From contig NZ_CP053939.1 of NCBI RefSeq assembly GCF_013267835.1, forward strand, positions 1,240,001 to 1,304,000: a DNA stretch of 64,000 nt, read 5' to 3'. Numbering within the stretch: the first letter of the stretch is position 1; the number at the start of each line of letters is the position of its first letter. Position numbers and translations under genes: made by a program. Of the stretch, positions 45,568 to 53,665 are shown in pieces. The notes beneath the pieces were generated by a model that saw only the letters and a program-made list of their open reading frames with translations, did not search any database and was not told the DNA's origin. This stretch comes from Neisseria mucosa. GTDB lineage: Bacteria > Pseudomonadota > Gammaproteobacteria > Burkholderiales > Neisseriaceae.

Positions 45568-46301
45568 TTATTCTGGATCACGTCTCCAAACACTATCAAA
45601 CACGCGACAACAAAGACTTTGTCGCCGTCGAGCCGACCAGCCTCGAAATTAAACAGGGGGAAATCTTTGGCCTGATGGGCTATTCCGGCGCAGGCAAATC
45701 CACCCTGCTGCGCCTGATTAACTTATTGGAACGTCCGGATACAGGTACCGTCAGCGTATGCGGCCAAGAGCTGACCGCGCTCAACGCCACGCAACTGCGC
45801 CACGCCCGACAAAACATCGGCATGGTATTCCAACAGTTCAACCTGTTGAGCAACCGTACCGTTGCCGAAAACGTCGCCTTTCCTTTAGAAATTGCCAAAT
45901 GGCCGTCTAAAAAAATCCAAGCGCGTGTTGAAGAATGTTTGGAAATCGTTGATTTGCAAGACCGTGCCAACCATTACCCGTCCCAACTTTCCGGCGGTCA
46001 AAAACAACGTGTCGGCATTGCCCGCGCGCTGGCGCCGCAACCTCAAGTCATCCTTGCCGACGAACCCACTTCCGCCCTCGACCCTGCCACTACGCGCAGC
46101 GTTTTGAAGTGTTTGGAAGACATCAACCGGCGTTTCAACGTAACCATCGTCATCGTTACCCACGAAATGAGCGTTATCCGCCGCCTGTGCGACCGTGCCG
46201 CCCTCTTGGACAAAGGCCATCTGCTGGAAATCGTTGAAGTACACGGCAACCAAATCCATGCCCAATCCGAAATCGGGCAAGAACTGATTCGAGAGGACTA
46301 A
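45564..46301 (+). CDS. metN: Methionine ABC transporter ATP-binding protein MetN, short form
   Basis: A 245-residue ATPase. Walker A GYSGAGKST is at residues 39-47, LSGGQKQRVGIARAL and the Walker B VILADEPTSALDP follow. E. coli MetN has about 343 residues with a C-terminal NIL/ACT-like domain that senses methionine and blocks transport. Here the protein ends soon after the ATPase core, so this trans-inhibition domain is absent. The same short form is known from the neisserial MetNIQ system as I recall it. It overlaps corC by 4 bases and is followed one base later by metI. Confidence 0.92.
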   Translation: MIILDHVSKHYQTRDNKDFVAVEPTSLEIKQGEIFGLMGYSGAGKSTLLRLINLLERPDTGTVSVCGQELTALNATQLRHARQNIGMVFQQFNLLSNRTVAENVAFPLEIAKWPSKKIQARVEECLEIVDLQDRANHYPSQLSGGQKQRVGIARALAPQPQVILADEPTSALDPATTRSVLKCLEDINRRFNVTIVIVTHEMSVIRRLCDRAALLDKGHLLEIVEVHGNQIHAQSEIGQELIRED

Positions 46302-46302
46302 T

Positions 46303-46989
46303 ATGGCAGATTTAACATTTGAAAGTGCTGTTGCGACCATCGTCAGCATGAAGGGCGAAATTATCCAAGCCTTGGGCGAAACCTTTATTATGGTCGGCCT
46401 ATCGACTACTTTCGCCGTTATCTTCGGTACGGTTTTGGGCGTATTGCTGTTTGTAACGTCTAGCCATCAGTTGCACTACAACAAACAGCTGAATTTGTTT
46501 TTGGATAACCTGGTCAACCTGATGCGTGCCTTCCCTTTCGTCATCCTGATGATTGCCATGATTCCTGTTACACGCGCCATCATCGGCACAACCATCGGCC
46601 CGGTTGCCGCCTCATTGGTATTGAGCGTATCCGGCTTGTTCTACTTCGCCCGCCTGGTCGAGCAAAACCTGCGCGAAGTGCCTAAAGGCGTGATTGAAGC
46701 GGCCTCCGCAATGGGAGCCTCCCCCATGAGCATCATCTGCAAAGTGCTTTTGAATGAAGCACGCGCAGGTATGGTTTCCAGCATTACCGTACTGGCTATT
46801 GGCCTTCTGTCGTACAGCGCGGCGGCAGGTATGATCGGCGGTGGCGGCTTGGGCGACCTTGCCATCCGTTACGGCTACTACCGCTATCAAATGGAAGTCA
46901 TCATCTTCATTGTTGCCATCCTGGTTTTACTCGTTATCCTGATTCAAGGCATCGGCAACAGATTGGCACGCAAACTGGACAAACGTTAA
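46303..46989 (+). CDS. metI: Methionine ABC transporter permease MetI
   Basis: A 228-residue permease with five membrane spans. The core MRAFPFVILMIAMIPVTRAIIGTTIGPVAA and the EAA loop PKGVIEAASAMGASPMSIICKVLLNEARAGM are typical of MetI, the D-methionine permease family. It directly follows metN and is separated from metQ by a DUS hairpin and about 140 bases. Confidence 0.94.
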   Translation: MADLTFESAVATIVSMKGEIIQALGETFIMVGLSTTFAVIFGTVLGVLLFVTSSHQLHYNKQLNLFLDNLVNLMRAFPFVILMIAMIPVTRAIIGTTIGPVAASLVLSVSGLFYFARLVEQNLREVPKGVIEAASAMGASPMSIICKVLLNEARAGMVSSITVLAIGLLSYSAAAGMIGGGGLGDLAIRYGYYRYQMEVIIFIVAILVLLVILIQGIGNRLARKLDKR

Positions 46990-46997
46990 TTAAACCT

Positions 46998-47034
46998 GGC
47001 CGTCTGAAATAAACTTACTATTTTTCAGACGGCC
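46998..47034. terminator. DUS inverted repeat between metI and metQ
   Basis: GGCCGTCTGAAA and its inverse, 13 bases apart, just behind the metI stop. A second lone DUS copy occurs at about 47137-47149 in the metQ leader. Confidence 0.65.
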
Positions 47035-47178
47035 TGTTCTCTATTTAGGACATATATTCCCATTAAGTTTACAAAAAAGCATCCTCATATTTCCAAAATA
47101 GATTTACAATCCCTCTTTTTTGACGGCGGCAGCTTGAGGCCGTCTGAAACCGTTTTATCATCCATCTGGAGCAAAATT

Positions 47179-48090
47179 ATGCGAATCAACCCATTCTTCA
47201 AAACCCTTTCTGCTGCTGCGCTGGCCATCGTATTGGCTGCCTGCGGCGGTCAAAAAGACAGCGCGCCGGCTGCCTCTGCCGCTTCTTCTTCCGACAACGG
47301 CACAGAGAAAAAAGAAATCGTCTTCGGTACAACCGTCGGCGACTTCGGCGATATGGTAAAAGACCAAATCCAACCGGCTTTGGAGAAAAAAGGCTATAAA
47401 GTCAAACTGATTGAGTTTACCGACTATGTGCGCCCCAACCTTGCTTTGGCTGAAGGCGAATTGGACATCAACATCTTCCAACACAAACCTTATCTGGACG
47501 ACTTCAAAAAAGAACACAAGTTGGACATCGTTGAAGCCTTCCAAGTACCGACCGCACCTTTGGGCCTGTACCCTGGCAAATTGAAATCTTTGGACGAAGT
47601 GAAAGATGGCGTCAGCGTTTCTGCACCTAACGACCCGTCCAACTTTGCCCGTGCATTGGTTATGTTGAACGAATTGGGCTGGATTAAACTGAAAGCCGAC
47701 GTTGATCCGCTGACCGCATCTAAAGCAGATATTGCCGAAAACCCTAAAAATATCCAAATCGTAGAACTTGAAGCCGCCCAACTGCCGCGCAGCCGTGCCG
47801 ACGTTGACTTTGCCATTGTTAACGGCAACTACGCCATGAGCAGCGGCATGAAACTGACCGAAGCCCTGTTCCAAGAGCCAAGCTTCGCCTACGTTAACTG
47901 GTCTGCCGTCCGTACTGCCGACAAAGACAGCCAATGGTTGAAAGATGTAACCGAAGCCTACAACTCTGACGAGTTCAAAGCCTACTCACAAAAACGCTTT
48001 GCTGGTTACAAATACCCTGCGGCATGGGGTGAAAACGCAGCAGCAGGTGCTCAAGCCGAAGCCGCCTCTACTGCTTCTGCAACCAAATAA
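47179..48090 (+). CDS. metQ: Methionine-binding lipoprotein MetQ (GNA1946-type)
   Basis: A 303-residue lipoprotein. The ATG at 47179 gives a lipoprotein signal with lipobox LAAC, Cys22; the upstream frame to 47134 is DUS-derived. After an Ala/Ser-rich linker the binding domain begins KEIVFGTTVGDFGDMV and carries the NLPA blocks EFTDYVRPNLALAEGELDINIFQHKPYLDDF, APLGLYPGKLKSLDEV, PNDPSNFARAL and AIVNGNYAMSSG. The C-terminal tail is Ala/Glu-rich. It is the meningococcal vaccine antigen GNA1946 family. MetQ was shown to be lipid-anchored in Neisseria, fitting the lnt gene here. Confidence 0.94.
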   Translation: MRINPFFKTLSAAALAIVLAACGGQKDSAPAASAASSSDNGTEKKEIVFGTTVGDFGDMVKDQIQPALEKKGYKVKLIEFTDYVRPNLALAEGELDINIFQHKPYLDDFKKEHKLDIVEAFQVPTAPLGLYPGKLKSLDEVKDGVSVSAPNDPSNFARALVMLNELGWIKLKADVDPLTASKADIAENPKNIQIVELEAAQLPRSRADVDFAIVNGNYAMSSGMKLTEALFQEPSFAYVNWSAVRTADKDSQWLKDVTEAYNSDEFKAYSQKRFAGYKYPAAWGENAAAGAQAEAASTASATK

Positions 48091-48102
48091 ATCTCTCTTT
48101 AA

Positions 48103-48136
48103 AAAAAGGCCGTCTGAACGTTCAGACGGCCTTTTT
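48103..48136. terminator. DUS hairpin terminator of metQ
   Basis: AAAAAGGCCGTCTGAACG meets its inverse and is followed by TTTTT, 13 bases after the stop codon. Confidence 0.88.
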
Positions 48137-48480
48137 CTATCATCACTCACAAAGTCAAAAAATTATTTTTTATTGATAACAATCACTTATATAATTTATT
48201 ATATTAAACCGAATCAACTGTTGTAAAAATATTCAATAAAAATCTATGTTTTTATTCAATATAATCAATCACTAAATGAATTATTCTACTTTTTTATAAT
48301 ATTCACTGGTAATGTTCCGCTTATCCTGATATTATACCGTTTATCTAAAGACATCCGGTTATCTGCTTTTTAGACCGCTCATCTTAATTGCTTTAAACCA
48401 CTTTGTCGGATTTTCCCATAATGTTGTGTTTCTCCGTTTCGAAGGGGTTTGAGCGGTCGAAATACCGTATTGCTTAGATA
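48137..48480. other. AT-rich gene-free region upstream of the small-RNA candidate
   Basis: About 340 bases with no credible ORF. TATAAT-like hexamers occur (for example 48190-48195), but their spacing to TTGATA at 48173-48178 is too short. TTGAGC at 48449-48454 with TTAGAT at 48474-48479, the latter preceded by TGC (extended -10 form), could start the small RNA that follows, although the 19-base spacer is long. Confidence 0.4.
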
Positions 48481-48482
48481 TT

Positions 48483-48597
48483 AAAGCTTCGTGCTTTGAA
48501 ATGAGTGAATTTTTGTTTTAAGTGTCGTAATCTCTTGCTAATTACTCCCAGCTGCAAGAGTTTCAGGGTTGTCTATTTGGACAACCCTTCTTTTTTA
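48483..48597 (+). ncRNA. Candidate small regulatory RNA with three hairpins and terminator
   Basis: Between metQ and apbE, far from any gene end that needs it, stands a strong plus-strand terminator: AGGGTTGTC, six-base loop, GACAACCCT, then TCTTTTTT (48565-48596). Ahead of it lies CTCTTGC with GCAAGAG (48532-48538, 48554-48560) enclosing a 15-base loop with the C-rich ACTCCC, and a small AAAGC/GCTTT hairpin at 48483-48497. Nothing is coding. Hairpins with unpaired pyrimidine loops capable of pairing with Shine-Dalgarno sequences, ended by a U-rich terminator, are the layout of Hfq-bound neisserial small RNAs. Identity with a named RNA is not claimed; the 5' end is a guess. Confidence 0.6.
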
Positions 48598-48676
48598 TAC
48601 TCCATTGTTTCAATAACTTAGACTTTCCCTTATTCATATATTCAAACCAACTGGCAAAACCATTCTTTTTCCCACC

Positions 48677-49696
48677 TCAAATCTTCTTCAATTCATTATT
48701 CGGCATTACCAGCCAAACCTGTGCATTTTTGACTTGGGCCGCTGCTCGGATGGCCGCTTCATCCATAATAGAAAATGCAGTCGAAAAAGCATCGGCAACC
48801 GCCGCACTCTCCGCCATAACGCTCATGCTTTTATAGCGCGGCTGGCTTCCGCCTGTGCGCGGGTCAAACAGATGGGTAAATTTGCCTGCCTCGTCCATTA
48901 CCGTGCCATAGCCGCCCGATGTGGCAAACGCTTGATTTTTCATGGCAATGGTGGTCAGAATTTGGTCTTCTTGGTCAGGATTGCGGATGCTGACATTCCA
49001 CTCGCGCTGGTTGGCATTATCAAAGCCGTAAATCTCCCCCATATCAATCAATGCCTGAGAAACGCCTTGCTGCTTCAACAATTCGGCTACTTTGTCGGTA
49101 ATATAGCCTTGGGCAATGCCGTTAAGCGACAAGCCCATGCCTTTTTGGGCAAAACGGATTTCTTTGGTATCAAAATCGACTTTATTGAAGTCCACCAATT
49201 TAAGCGTATCTTTGATGCTGCGTTCGGACGGCGGCGTTTCGGTTTTCGGATTCCGTCTGAAATGGTCGGCATACAGATTCCACAAAGGCTGAATGCTGGG
49301 ATCAAATGCACCTTGCGTCAGCCGATGAATATCCCGGCTGATACTGAGCAGCTGCAAAAAATCGGATGGCGGATTTTTCAGACGGCCTTCTCGGTTTAAG
49401 TGGCTGATCAGGCTGTCGTCCCGATACAGGCTGAAGATTTTTTCCAATCGTGAAACTTCCGCCAATACTTTGTTGATCAGTATCTCTGCCTGCCTGCGCT
49501 CAACGCCGAACAAACGCAATTCCGCACCCGAGCCTAATGCAATCCCTTTCCAGATAACAGGCTGCCCTTCTTGATTCGGCCCGGCTGAATGAGTCGGCTG
49601 ATTGGTTTTTCGGCTGATGACAAAGGGAATGCCGGCACCGGCGGCAAGTGTGGCGGCGATGGCAATGAAGCGGCGGCGCGTTAAAGGGGTGGACAT
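48677..49696 (-). CDS. nosX: FAD:protein FMN transferase (ApbE family; NosX position)
   Basis: A 339-residue flavinyl transferase. The ATG at 49694-49696 follows AAGGAAT; the N-terminus STPLTRRRFIAIAATLAAGAGIPFV is a Tat-type signal (RRRF). ApbE blocks: GSGAELRLFG, FSLYRDDSLISHLNREG, GAFDPSIQPLWNLY, GMGLSLNGIAQGYITDKVA, IDMGEIYGF and the late AFATSGGYGTVMDEAGKFTHLFDPRTG. It would attach FMN to the Thr of the SGATVT motif of NosR. It is the last gene of the nos cluster, separated from nosL by a DUS hairpin. An in-frame DUS lies near 49376. Confidence 0.9.
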   Translation of the reverse strand: MSTPLTRRRFIAIAATLAAGAGIPFVISRKTNQPTHSAGPNQEGQPVIWKGIALGSGAELRLFGVERRQAEILINKVLAEVSRLEKIFSLYRDDSLISHLNREGRLKNPPSDFLQLLSISRDIHRLTQGAFDPSIQPLWNLYADHFRRNPKTETPPSERSIKDTLKLVDFNKVDFDTKEIRFAQKGMGLSLNGIAQGYITDKVAELLKQQGVSQALIDMGEIYGFDNANQREWNVSIRNPDQEDQILTTIAMKNQAFATSGGYGTVMDEAGKFTHLFDPRTGGSQPRYKSMSVMAESAAVADAFSTAFSIMDEAAIRAAAQVKNAQVWLVMPNNELKKI

Positions 49697-49770
49697 GGCG
49701 TATTCCTTGGATTTTTTATTTTTACATTGAAAGCCTGCATCATTAAATATCAATCGGCAGCCTTCAACAC

Positions 49771-49803
49771 AAAGGCCGTCTGAAATGGTTTCAGACGGCC
49801 TTT
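49771..49803. terminator. DUS hairpin between nosL and apbE/nosX
   Basis: AAAGGCCGTCTGAAA and its inverse with a three-base loop, 10 bases after the nosL stop on the minus strand. Confidence 0.7.
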
Positions 49804-49813
49804 ATTGATTGTT

Positions 49814-50308
49814 TTATTTGAAAATATATTCGTCGGGCATCTCTGCGAAACCGACAACTCTGCCGCCTTTTTCTTTGGCGAATTTTTCAGCTTGTGCCTT
49901 GTCGGCAAAAGGAAGCGCATCTTCCGCCCCCATGCCGCCGATAAAGCTGCTTTCGATAACGTAATAGGCCTTTTTCGCATCTATCCATTCGGTGTCGGCA
50001 TTGGGTTTTTCCCAATCTTTGACTTTACCCATATCGGTAACATAGATGACATGAATGCCTTTCGGCTCTTCAGGCAGCTTGGTGTAGCCGAACATCTGCT
50101 TGATGGTGGAAAACCAAACTGGTTTTTCAGGTTTGCCGTTCAAGAAGATTTGCGCTTTAGGGCCGTTGTGTTCAGTTAAATTCATGCTGCAGTAATGACC
50201 GACCGCACTGTCGCTGATTTGTTGGGGCGCAGGCGGAGGGCTGTTGTCCTGCTTGCTGCAGGCTGCCAATGCGATGAGTGTGAAGGTAGTCAATAATATT
50301 TTTCTCAT
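49814..50308 (-). CDS. nosL: NosL copper chaperone lipoprotein
   Basis: A 164-residue lipoprotein of the nos cluster. The start at 50306-50308 overlaps the nosY stop as ATGA; longer in-frame versions lie within nosY and are rejected. The lipobox LAAC gives Cys17. HYCSMNLTEHNGPKAQIFL (Cys40, Met42) is the NosL motif for Cu(I) binding, and the pattern PVWFSTIKQMFGYTKLPEEP and AYYVIESSFIGGMGAEDALPFADKAQAEKFAKEKGG is that of the NosL/DUF fold. NosL delivers copper towards the CuZ site of NosZ. Confidence 0.93.
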   Translation of the reverse strand: MRKILLTTFTLIALAACSKQDNSPPPAPQQISDSAVGHYCSMNLTEHNGPKAQIFLNGKPEKPVWFSTIKQMFGYTKLPEEPKGIHVIYVTDMGKVKDWEKPNADTEWIDAKKAYYVIESSFIGGMGAEDALPFADKAQAEKFAKEKGGRVVGFAEMPDEYIFK

Positions 50309-51135
50309 ATTTGTCGCTTTCCGAAAATCCAGGCGGCTAAAATCAAAGGAATGATAACCCATAATACCTGAGCCGTCAGCAAAACAGGCATACTCAGGCT
50401 GATTTGTTCGCTCAAACCCGCCATGCCGGCATACATGGCTGTATTTTCGTAACCCGTCAGGTTCAGCAGGCGATAAATGTCTGCGGGGTTGAACAAAAGA
50501 ACGGTTTCCACTATAGGCGCGGTAATGACTTGTTCGGTATCGGCAACCAAAACACCCAAAAGCGCCATATCGAAAATAACGACAAAAAACAGCCATACGC
50601 CGATGGCGATACCGGCGGCGGTACCACGTTCTTTAACTTTTGCGCTGATCAAATAGCCCATGGACAAAAAGGCTGCGCCAAGAATCACGCTGGCAGCAAT
50701 CAAAAGGGCGAAAGGCTGCCATGCGGCAATATCAAAACCGCCGTTGGCAAGCTGAAGGGTAATACCTGCCAACCCGTAACCTGCCGTGGTAGCAAGGGCA
50801 AGGATGATGAGGTGGCCGATAAATTTACCGGCAAGGATTTGGTTGCGCGAGATGGGGTAACTTAACAGCAACGCCATTGTACCGCGCTCGATTTCGCCAA
50901 TCAGTGCATCATAAGAGAGCAACATTGCAATCAGCGGAATCAGGAAAATAGACAGGCTGGACAGGCTGACTACAGTTACCGTCAAGGGATCAACCTTGAC
51001 CGAACCGGTAGGCGAGCTACCGAGAAAGCCTAATGACAGTGCCAATGCGGCAAGCAAAAGTGCGGCAGCAAGAACCCAACGGTTGCGCAGGCTGTCGCGG
51101 ACTTCTTTGCCGGTAATAATCCAAACGGGGTTCAT
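50305..51135 (-). CDS. nosY: NosY ABC transporter permease
   Basis: A 276-residue inner-membrane permease of ABC-2 type with about six spans. It starts MNPVWIITGKEVRDSLRNRWVL, the family's cytoplasmic entry, with SYDALIGEIERGTMALLLSYPISRNQILAGKFIGH as coupling region. With NosF it powers NosD for maturation of the CuZ centre; the moved compound is thought to be a sulfur species. It overlaps nosF by ATGA upstream and nosL by ATGA downstream, so the three are tightly coupled. Confidence 0.94.
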   Translation of the reverse strand: MNPVWIITGKEVRDSLRNRWVLAAALLLAALALSLGFLGSSPTGSVKVDPLTVTVVSLSSLSIFLIPLIAMLLSYDALIGEIERGTMALLLSYPISRNQILAGKFIGHLIILALATTAGYGLAGITLQLANGGFDIAAWQPFALLIAASVILGAAFLSMGYLISAKVKERGTAAGIAIGVWLFFVVIFDMALLGVLVADTEQVITAPIVETVLLFNPADIYRLLNLTGYENTAMYAGMAGLSEQISLSMPVLLTAQVLWVIIPLILAAWIFGKRQI

Positions 51136-52031
51136 ACGTCTTCCCTCTTCAAGAATTGCGCGTACATATCGTCAAGTGTAGGCGTGTGGATATCGATGTA
51201 GGCAAGACTGCCCAAATCACCCAATTCGCTCAAAAGAGCCATGCGCTCTTCTGCTTTACATTGCGCTTGGTATGACAGGCCGTCTGAAAGCGGATGCCAA
51301 CGCTCGCTCAACGGGCGCGCTTCTTTCAAGCGGACGTTGACGGTCAGCGGCAGGCCGCTTTGAACATGCAACTCATCCATGCTGCCGTCGGCAACTTTCA
51401 CGCCGTTTTTCATGACGATGATGCGGTCGGCGTGGCCGTCAAGCTCGGCCAGTGCGTGGGTGCTGAGCAATACGGTTGCGCCGCGCCCATTGAGTTCGCG
51501 CACAACTTCGTAAAACATTTGACGCGAAGCCGGGTCAAGGCCAGTAGTCGGCTCGTCAAACAGTAAGACTTTAGGTTCGCCCAACAAGGCTTGTGCCAAA
51601 GCGAGGCGTTGGCGCATACCTTTGGAGTAAGTGCCGACACGGCGGCGTGCGGCCTGGGAAATGCCAACACGCTCGAGCAATTCACGGTTTTTACTCAGGG
51701 GCTGTTTTTTAAGTTTGGCATAGAAATCCATGGTTTCGATACCGGTCAATGAAGGGTGCAATGCAACCGTTTCAGGCAGGTAACCGATTTGGCTGCGACG
51801 CTGCGCCCCTGCTTTACTGCCGGTCGGTTCTCCCAAAAGCATCACTTCGCCCTCGGTCGGCGTAATCAGGCCGAGTATCAGCTTCATAATGGTGGACTTG
51901 CCTGCACCGTTGTGTCCTGCCATGCCGACGCTCTCGCCAGCCTTGAGAACCAGATCGACTTGGTTGACGGCCTTTTGGCTGCCAAACTGCTTGGTCACGT
52001 TTCTCAATTCAACGTGGTTGGTACTGCTCAT
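51132..52031 (-). CDS. nosF: NosF ABC transporter ATP-binding protein
   Basis: A 299-residue ATPase. Walker A GHNGAGKST is near residues 38-46, YSKGMRQRLALAQALLGEPKVLLFDEPTTGLDP gives signature and Walker B, and LLSTHAL is the H-loop. The C-terminal 80 residues form the extra domain usual in NosF. AGAGGAATATCC precedes the ATG. A DUS hairpin separates it from nosD. An in-frame DUS near 51280 lies in the C-terminal domain. Confidence 0.94.
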   Translation of the reverse strand: MSSTNHVELRNVTKQFGSQKAVNQVDLVLKAGESVGMAGHNGAGKSTIMKLILGLITPTEGEVMLLGEPTGSKAGAQRRSQIGYLPETVALHPSLTGIETMDFYAKLKKQPLSKNRELLERVGISQAARRRVGTYSKGMRQRLALAQALLGEPKVLLFDEPTTGLDPASRQMFYEVVRELNGRGATVLLSTHALAELDGHADRIIVMKNGVKVADGSMDELHVQSGLPLTVNVRLKEARPLSERWHPLSDGLSYQAQCKAEERMALLSELGDLGSLAYIDIHTPTLDDMYAQFLKREDV

Positions 52032-52051
52032 GGATATTCCTCTAGTGAATG

Positions 52052-52085
52052 TTTCAGACGGCCTTTGATATTGGGCCGTCTGAAA
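52052..52085. terminator. DUS inverted repeat between nosD and nosF
   Basis: TTTCAGACGGCC and its inverse with a short loop fill most of the 56-base gap. Since NosD needs NosF, the element must be leaky or only an attenuator. Confidence 0.55.
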
Positions 52086-52087
52086 GG

Positions 52088-53473
52088 TTACATATTGGCA
52101 TTTCCGCCTGTCAGCGCACCGTTTTCGGCATTACCCCATTCGGATTGGTGCGTTTTTGCTTCATGCAGCAATTCGTCCTTCATGGCTTCGTATTTGGTTG
52201 TCGTTTTATTGCGGACGGGGTTCATCAAAGGCTTGCTGTCAATTACGCCGCCGGGCAGGATGGCGGGAAATTGCGATTGCGCCCATTTGACAATGCTGAT
52301 GGCAGGGCTGTTCATCAATAACCGGGCAACGGGTGCGCGCCAGATGATTTGGTCGATAATCCCGTTGGGACGGTAGGCACTGTCGCCGAAGCCATCGCCG
52401 TCAAGGTCAAAAGCGCTGTTATCGCTCCAATAGTTGCCGCGACCACCCTCGCCCCAATCGAGGAAGCGGGTGCTGACATATTTAACCTGGCTTTCGTTGT
52501 TAATAAATGAATTTTCGTACAGGGTTGTGCCTTCGATGGCTGCGGTGAAGTGGATACCGATTTGGCAGTTCTCGAAATGATTGGCAAAGATTTTATCGTA
52601 GTTGGCATTGTAGGCAAACACGCATTTGCCTGCCTTGTTGATCACATTATCGTGAATTTCGGAATAATTGACGTAGTTGAGCATAATGCCTTGGTCGCGA
52701 CTGCCAACGGCAATGTTACCATACACTTTCAGGCGTTCAGAAAACATCAGCACATAACCCATATTGTTGCCGACGGAGATATTGTTGCTGACTTCGCTGT
52801 CATTGGTGTACATATAATGGACGGCAAAGCGCAAGTCGCTAAAGCGGTTGCCTTTGTAGGTATTATGAGTGCTGGTATTTGAAAAAATACCGTCACGGCC
52901 TTTGGAAATATCGTTATCGACCACTTGCGCACCGGGCGCATTCCAGACGGTTACGCCGTTGCCACGTTCGTTGACGCGCAGGGTTGCATCGCCGATGATT
53001 TTATTTTCCCGCACCATGGATTCTGCCGCACCGTGAATATACACGCCGACAGAGTTGTCGATGATGTTGTTATGCTCCACCAGCGCGCGCGTTGCCGTCT
53101 CTTCTAAATAGATACCGGCATCCATTGCCGGCAAACTCATGCCGGAATGGGAAACGGTCAGATTGCGCAAAGTTACATCAGGAGCATGAACGGCAACCGT
53201 CCTCCCGCTCCGGTCGCCGACAATCTTGGCGGAACGGTCGGCAGGGCCTTCGATGGTAATGGGTTTGTTGATATAGAGTTTGGTTTTGTATGTACCGGAG
53301 GCAAGCTTGAGCGTATCGCCGGCTTGAGCGCGCGCCAAAGCATCATTGAGATTGTCTTGTGCGGATACGTTGATGACTGCGGCAAAGGCCGTCTGAACCA
53401 TGCTGCCAAGCAGCAATACGAGTGCGGCACGTTGCCATTTGGAACGATGGATTTGTGTGTGCGTCATAATCAT
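52088..53473 (-). CDS. nosD: NosD periplasmic copper-site assembly protein
   Basis: A 461-residue periplasmic beta-helix protein. A signal peptide (about 1-32, ending TAFA) is followed by many CASH/PbH1 repeats of Asn-rich rungs such as NNIIDNSVGVYIHG and NRFSDLRFAVHYMYTNDSEVSNN. The NosD-specific parts are GDTLKLASGTYKTKLYINKPITIEGP near the start and FLDWGEGGRGNYWSDNSAFDLDGDGFGDSAYRPN towards the end. A second ATG two codons in is an equally good start. The protein works with NosFY to build the CuZ cluster. An in-frame DUS lies near 53387. Confidence 0.93.
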   Translation of the reverse strand: MIMTHTQIHRSKWQRAALVLLLGSMVQTAFAAVINVSAQDNLNDALARAQAGDTLKLASGTYKTKLYINKPITIEGPADRSAKIVGDRSGRTVAVHAPDVTLRNLTVSHSGMSLPAMDAGIYLEETATRALVEHNNIIDNSVGVYIHGAAESMVRENKIIGDATLRVNERGNGVTVWNAPGAQVVDNDISKGRDGIFSNTSTHNTYKGNRFSDLRFAVHYMYTNDSEVSNNISVGNNMGYVLMFSERLKVYGNIAVGSRDQGIMLNYVNYSEIHDNVINKAGKCVFAYNANYDKIFANHFENCQIGIHFTAAIEGTTLYENSFINNESQVKYVSTRFLDWGEGGRGNYWSDNSAFDLDGDGFGDSAYRPNGIIDQIIWRAPVARLLMNSPAISIVKWAQSQFPAILPGGVIDSKPLMNPVRNKTTTKYEAMKDELLHEAKTHQSEWGNAENGALTGGNANM

Positions 53474-53606
53474 ATCTCTGTTTCAGACGGCCTGCTTGCC
53501 GCATGATAAACCGATGCGGAAACAGGTATTTTGGTGTTATAGCAAAGCTGTCTGATGATGGCTTTCATTTTGTGGACATATCGGCCGACAAACAACTTTG
53601 CTATAA

Positions 53607-53640
53607 AGGCCGTCTGAAAGAATGTTTTTTCAGACGGCCT
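53607..53640. terminator. DUS hairpin behind nosZ
   Basis: AGGCCGTCTGAAA and TTTTCAGACGGCCT, eight to nine bases apart, 26 bases after the nosZ stop. A lone DUS copy at 53481-53493 stands just before nosD. The highly expressed nosZ may thus be partly isolated from nosDFYL. Confidence 0.7.
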
Positions 53641-53665
53641 GAAGAATTAAATCATCAAACCGAAA

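Noticed and set aside
48483..48597. 6S RNA, tmRNA or SRP RNA as identity of the small-RNA candidate
   Set aside because: No long rod with central bubble, no tRNA-like ends and no SRP Alu/GGAAGG loop are present.
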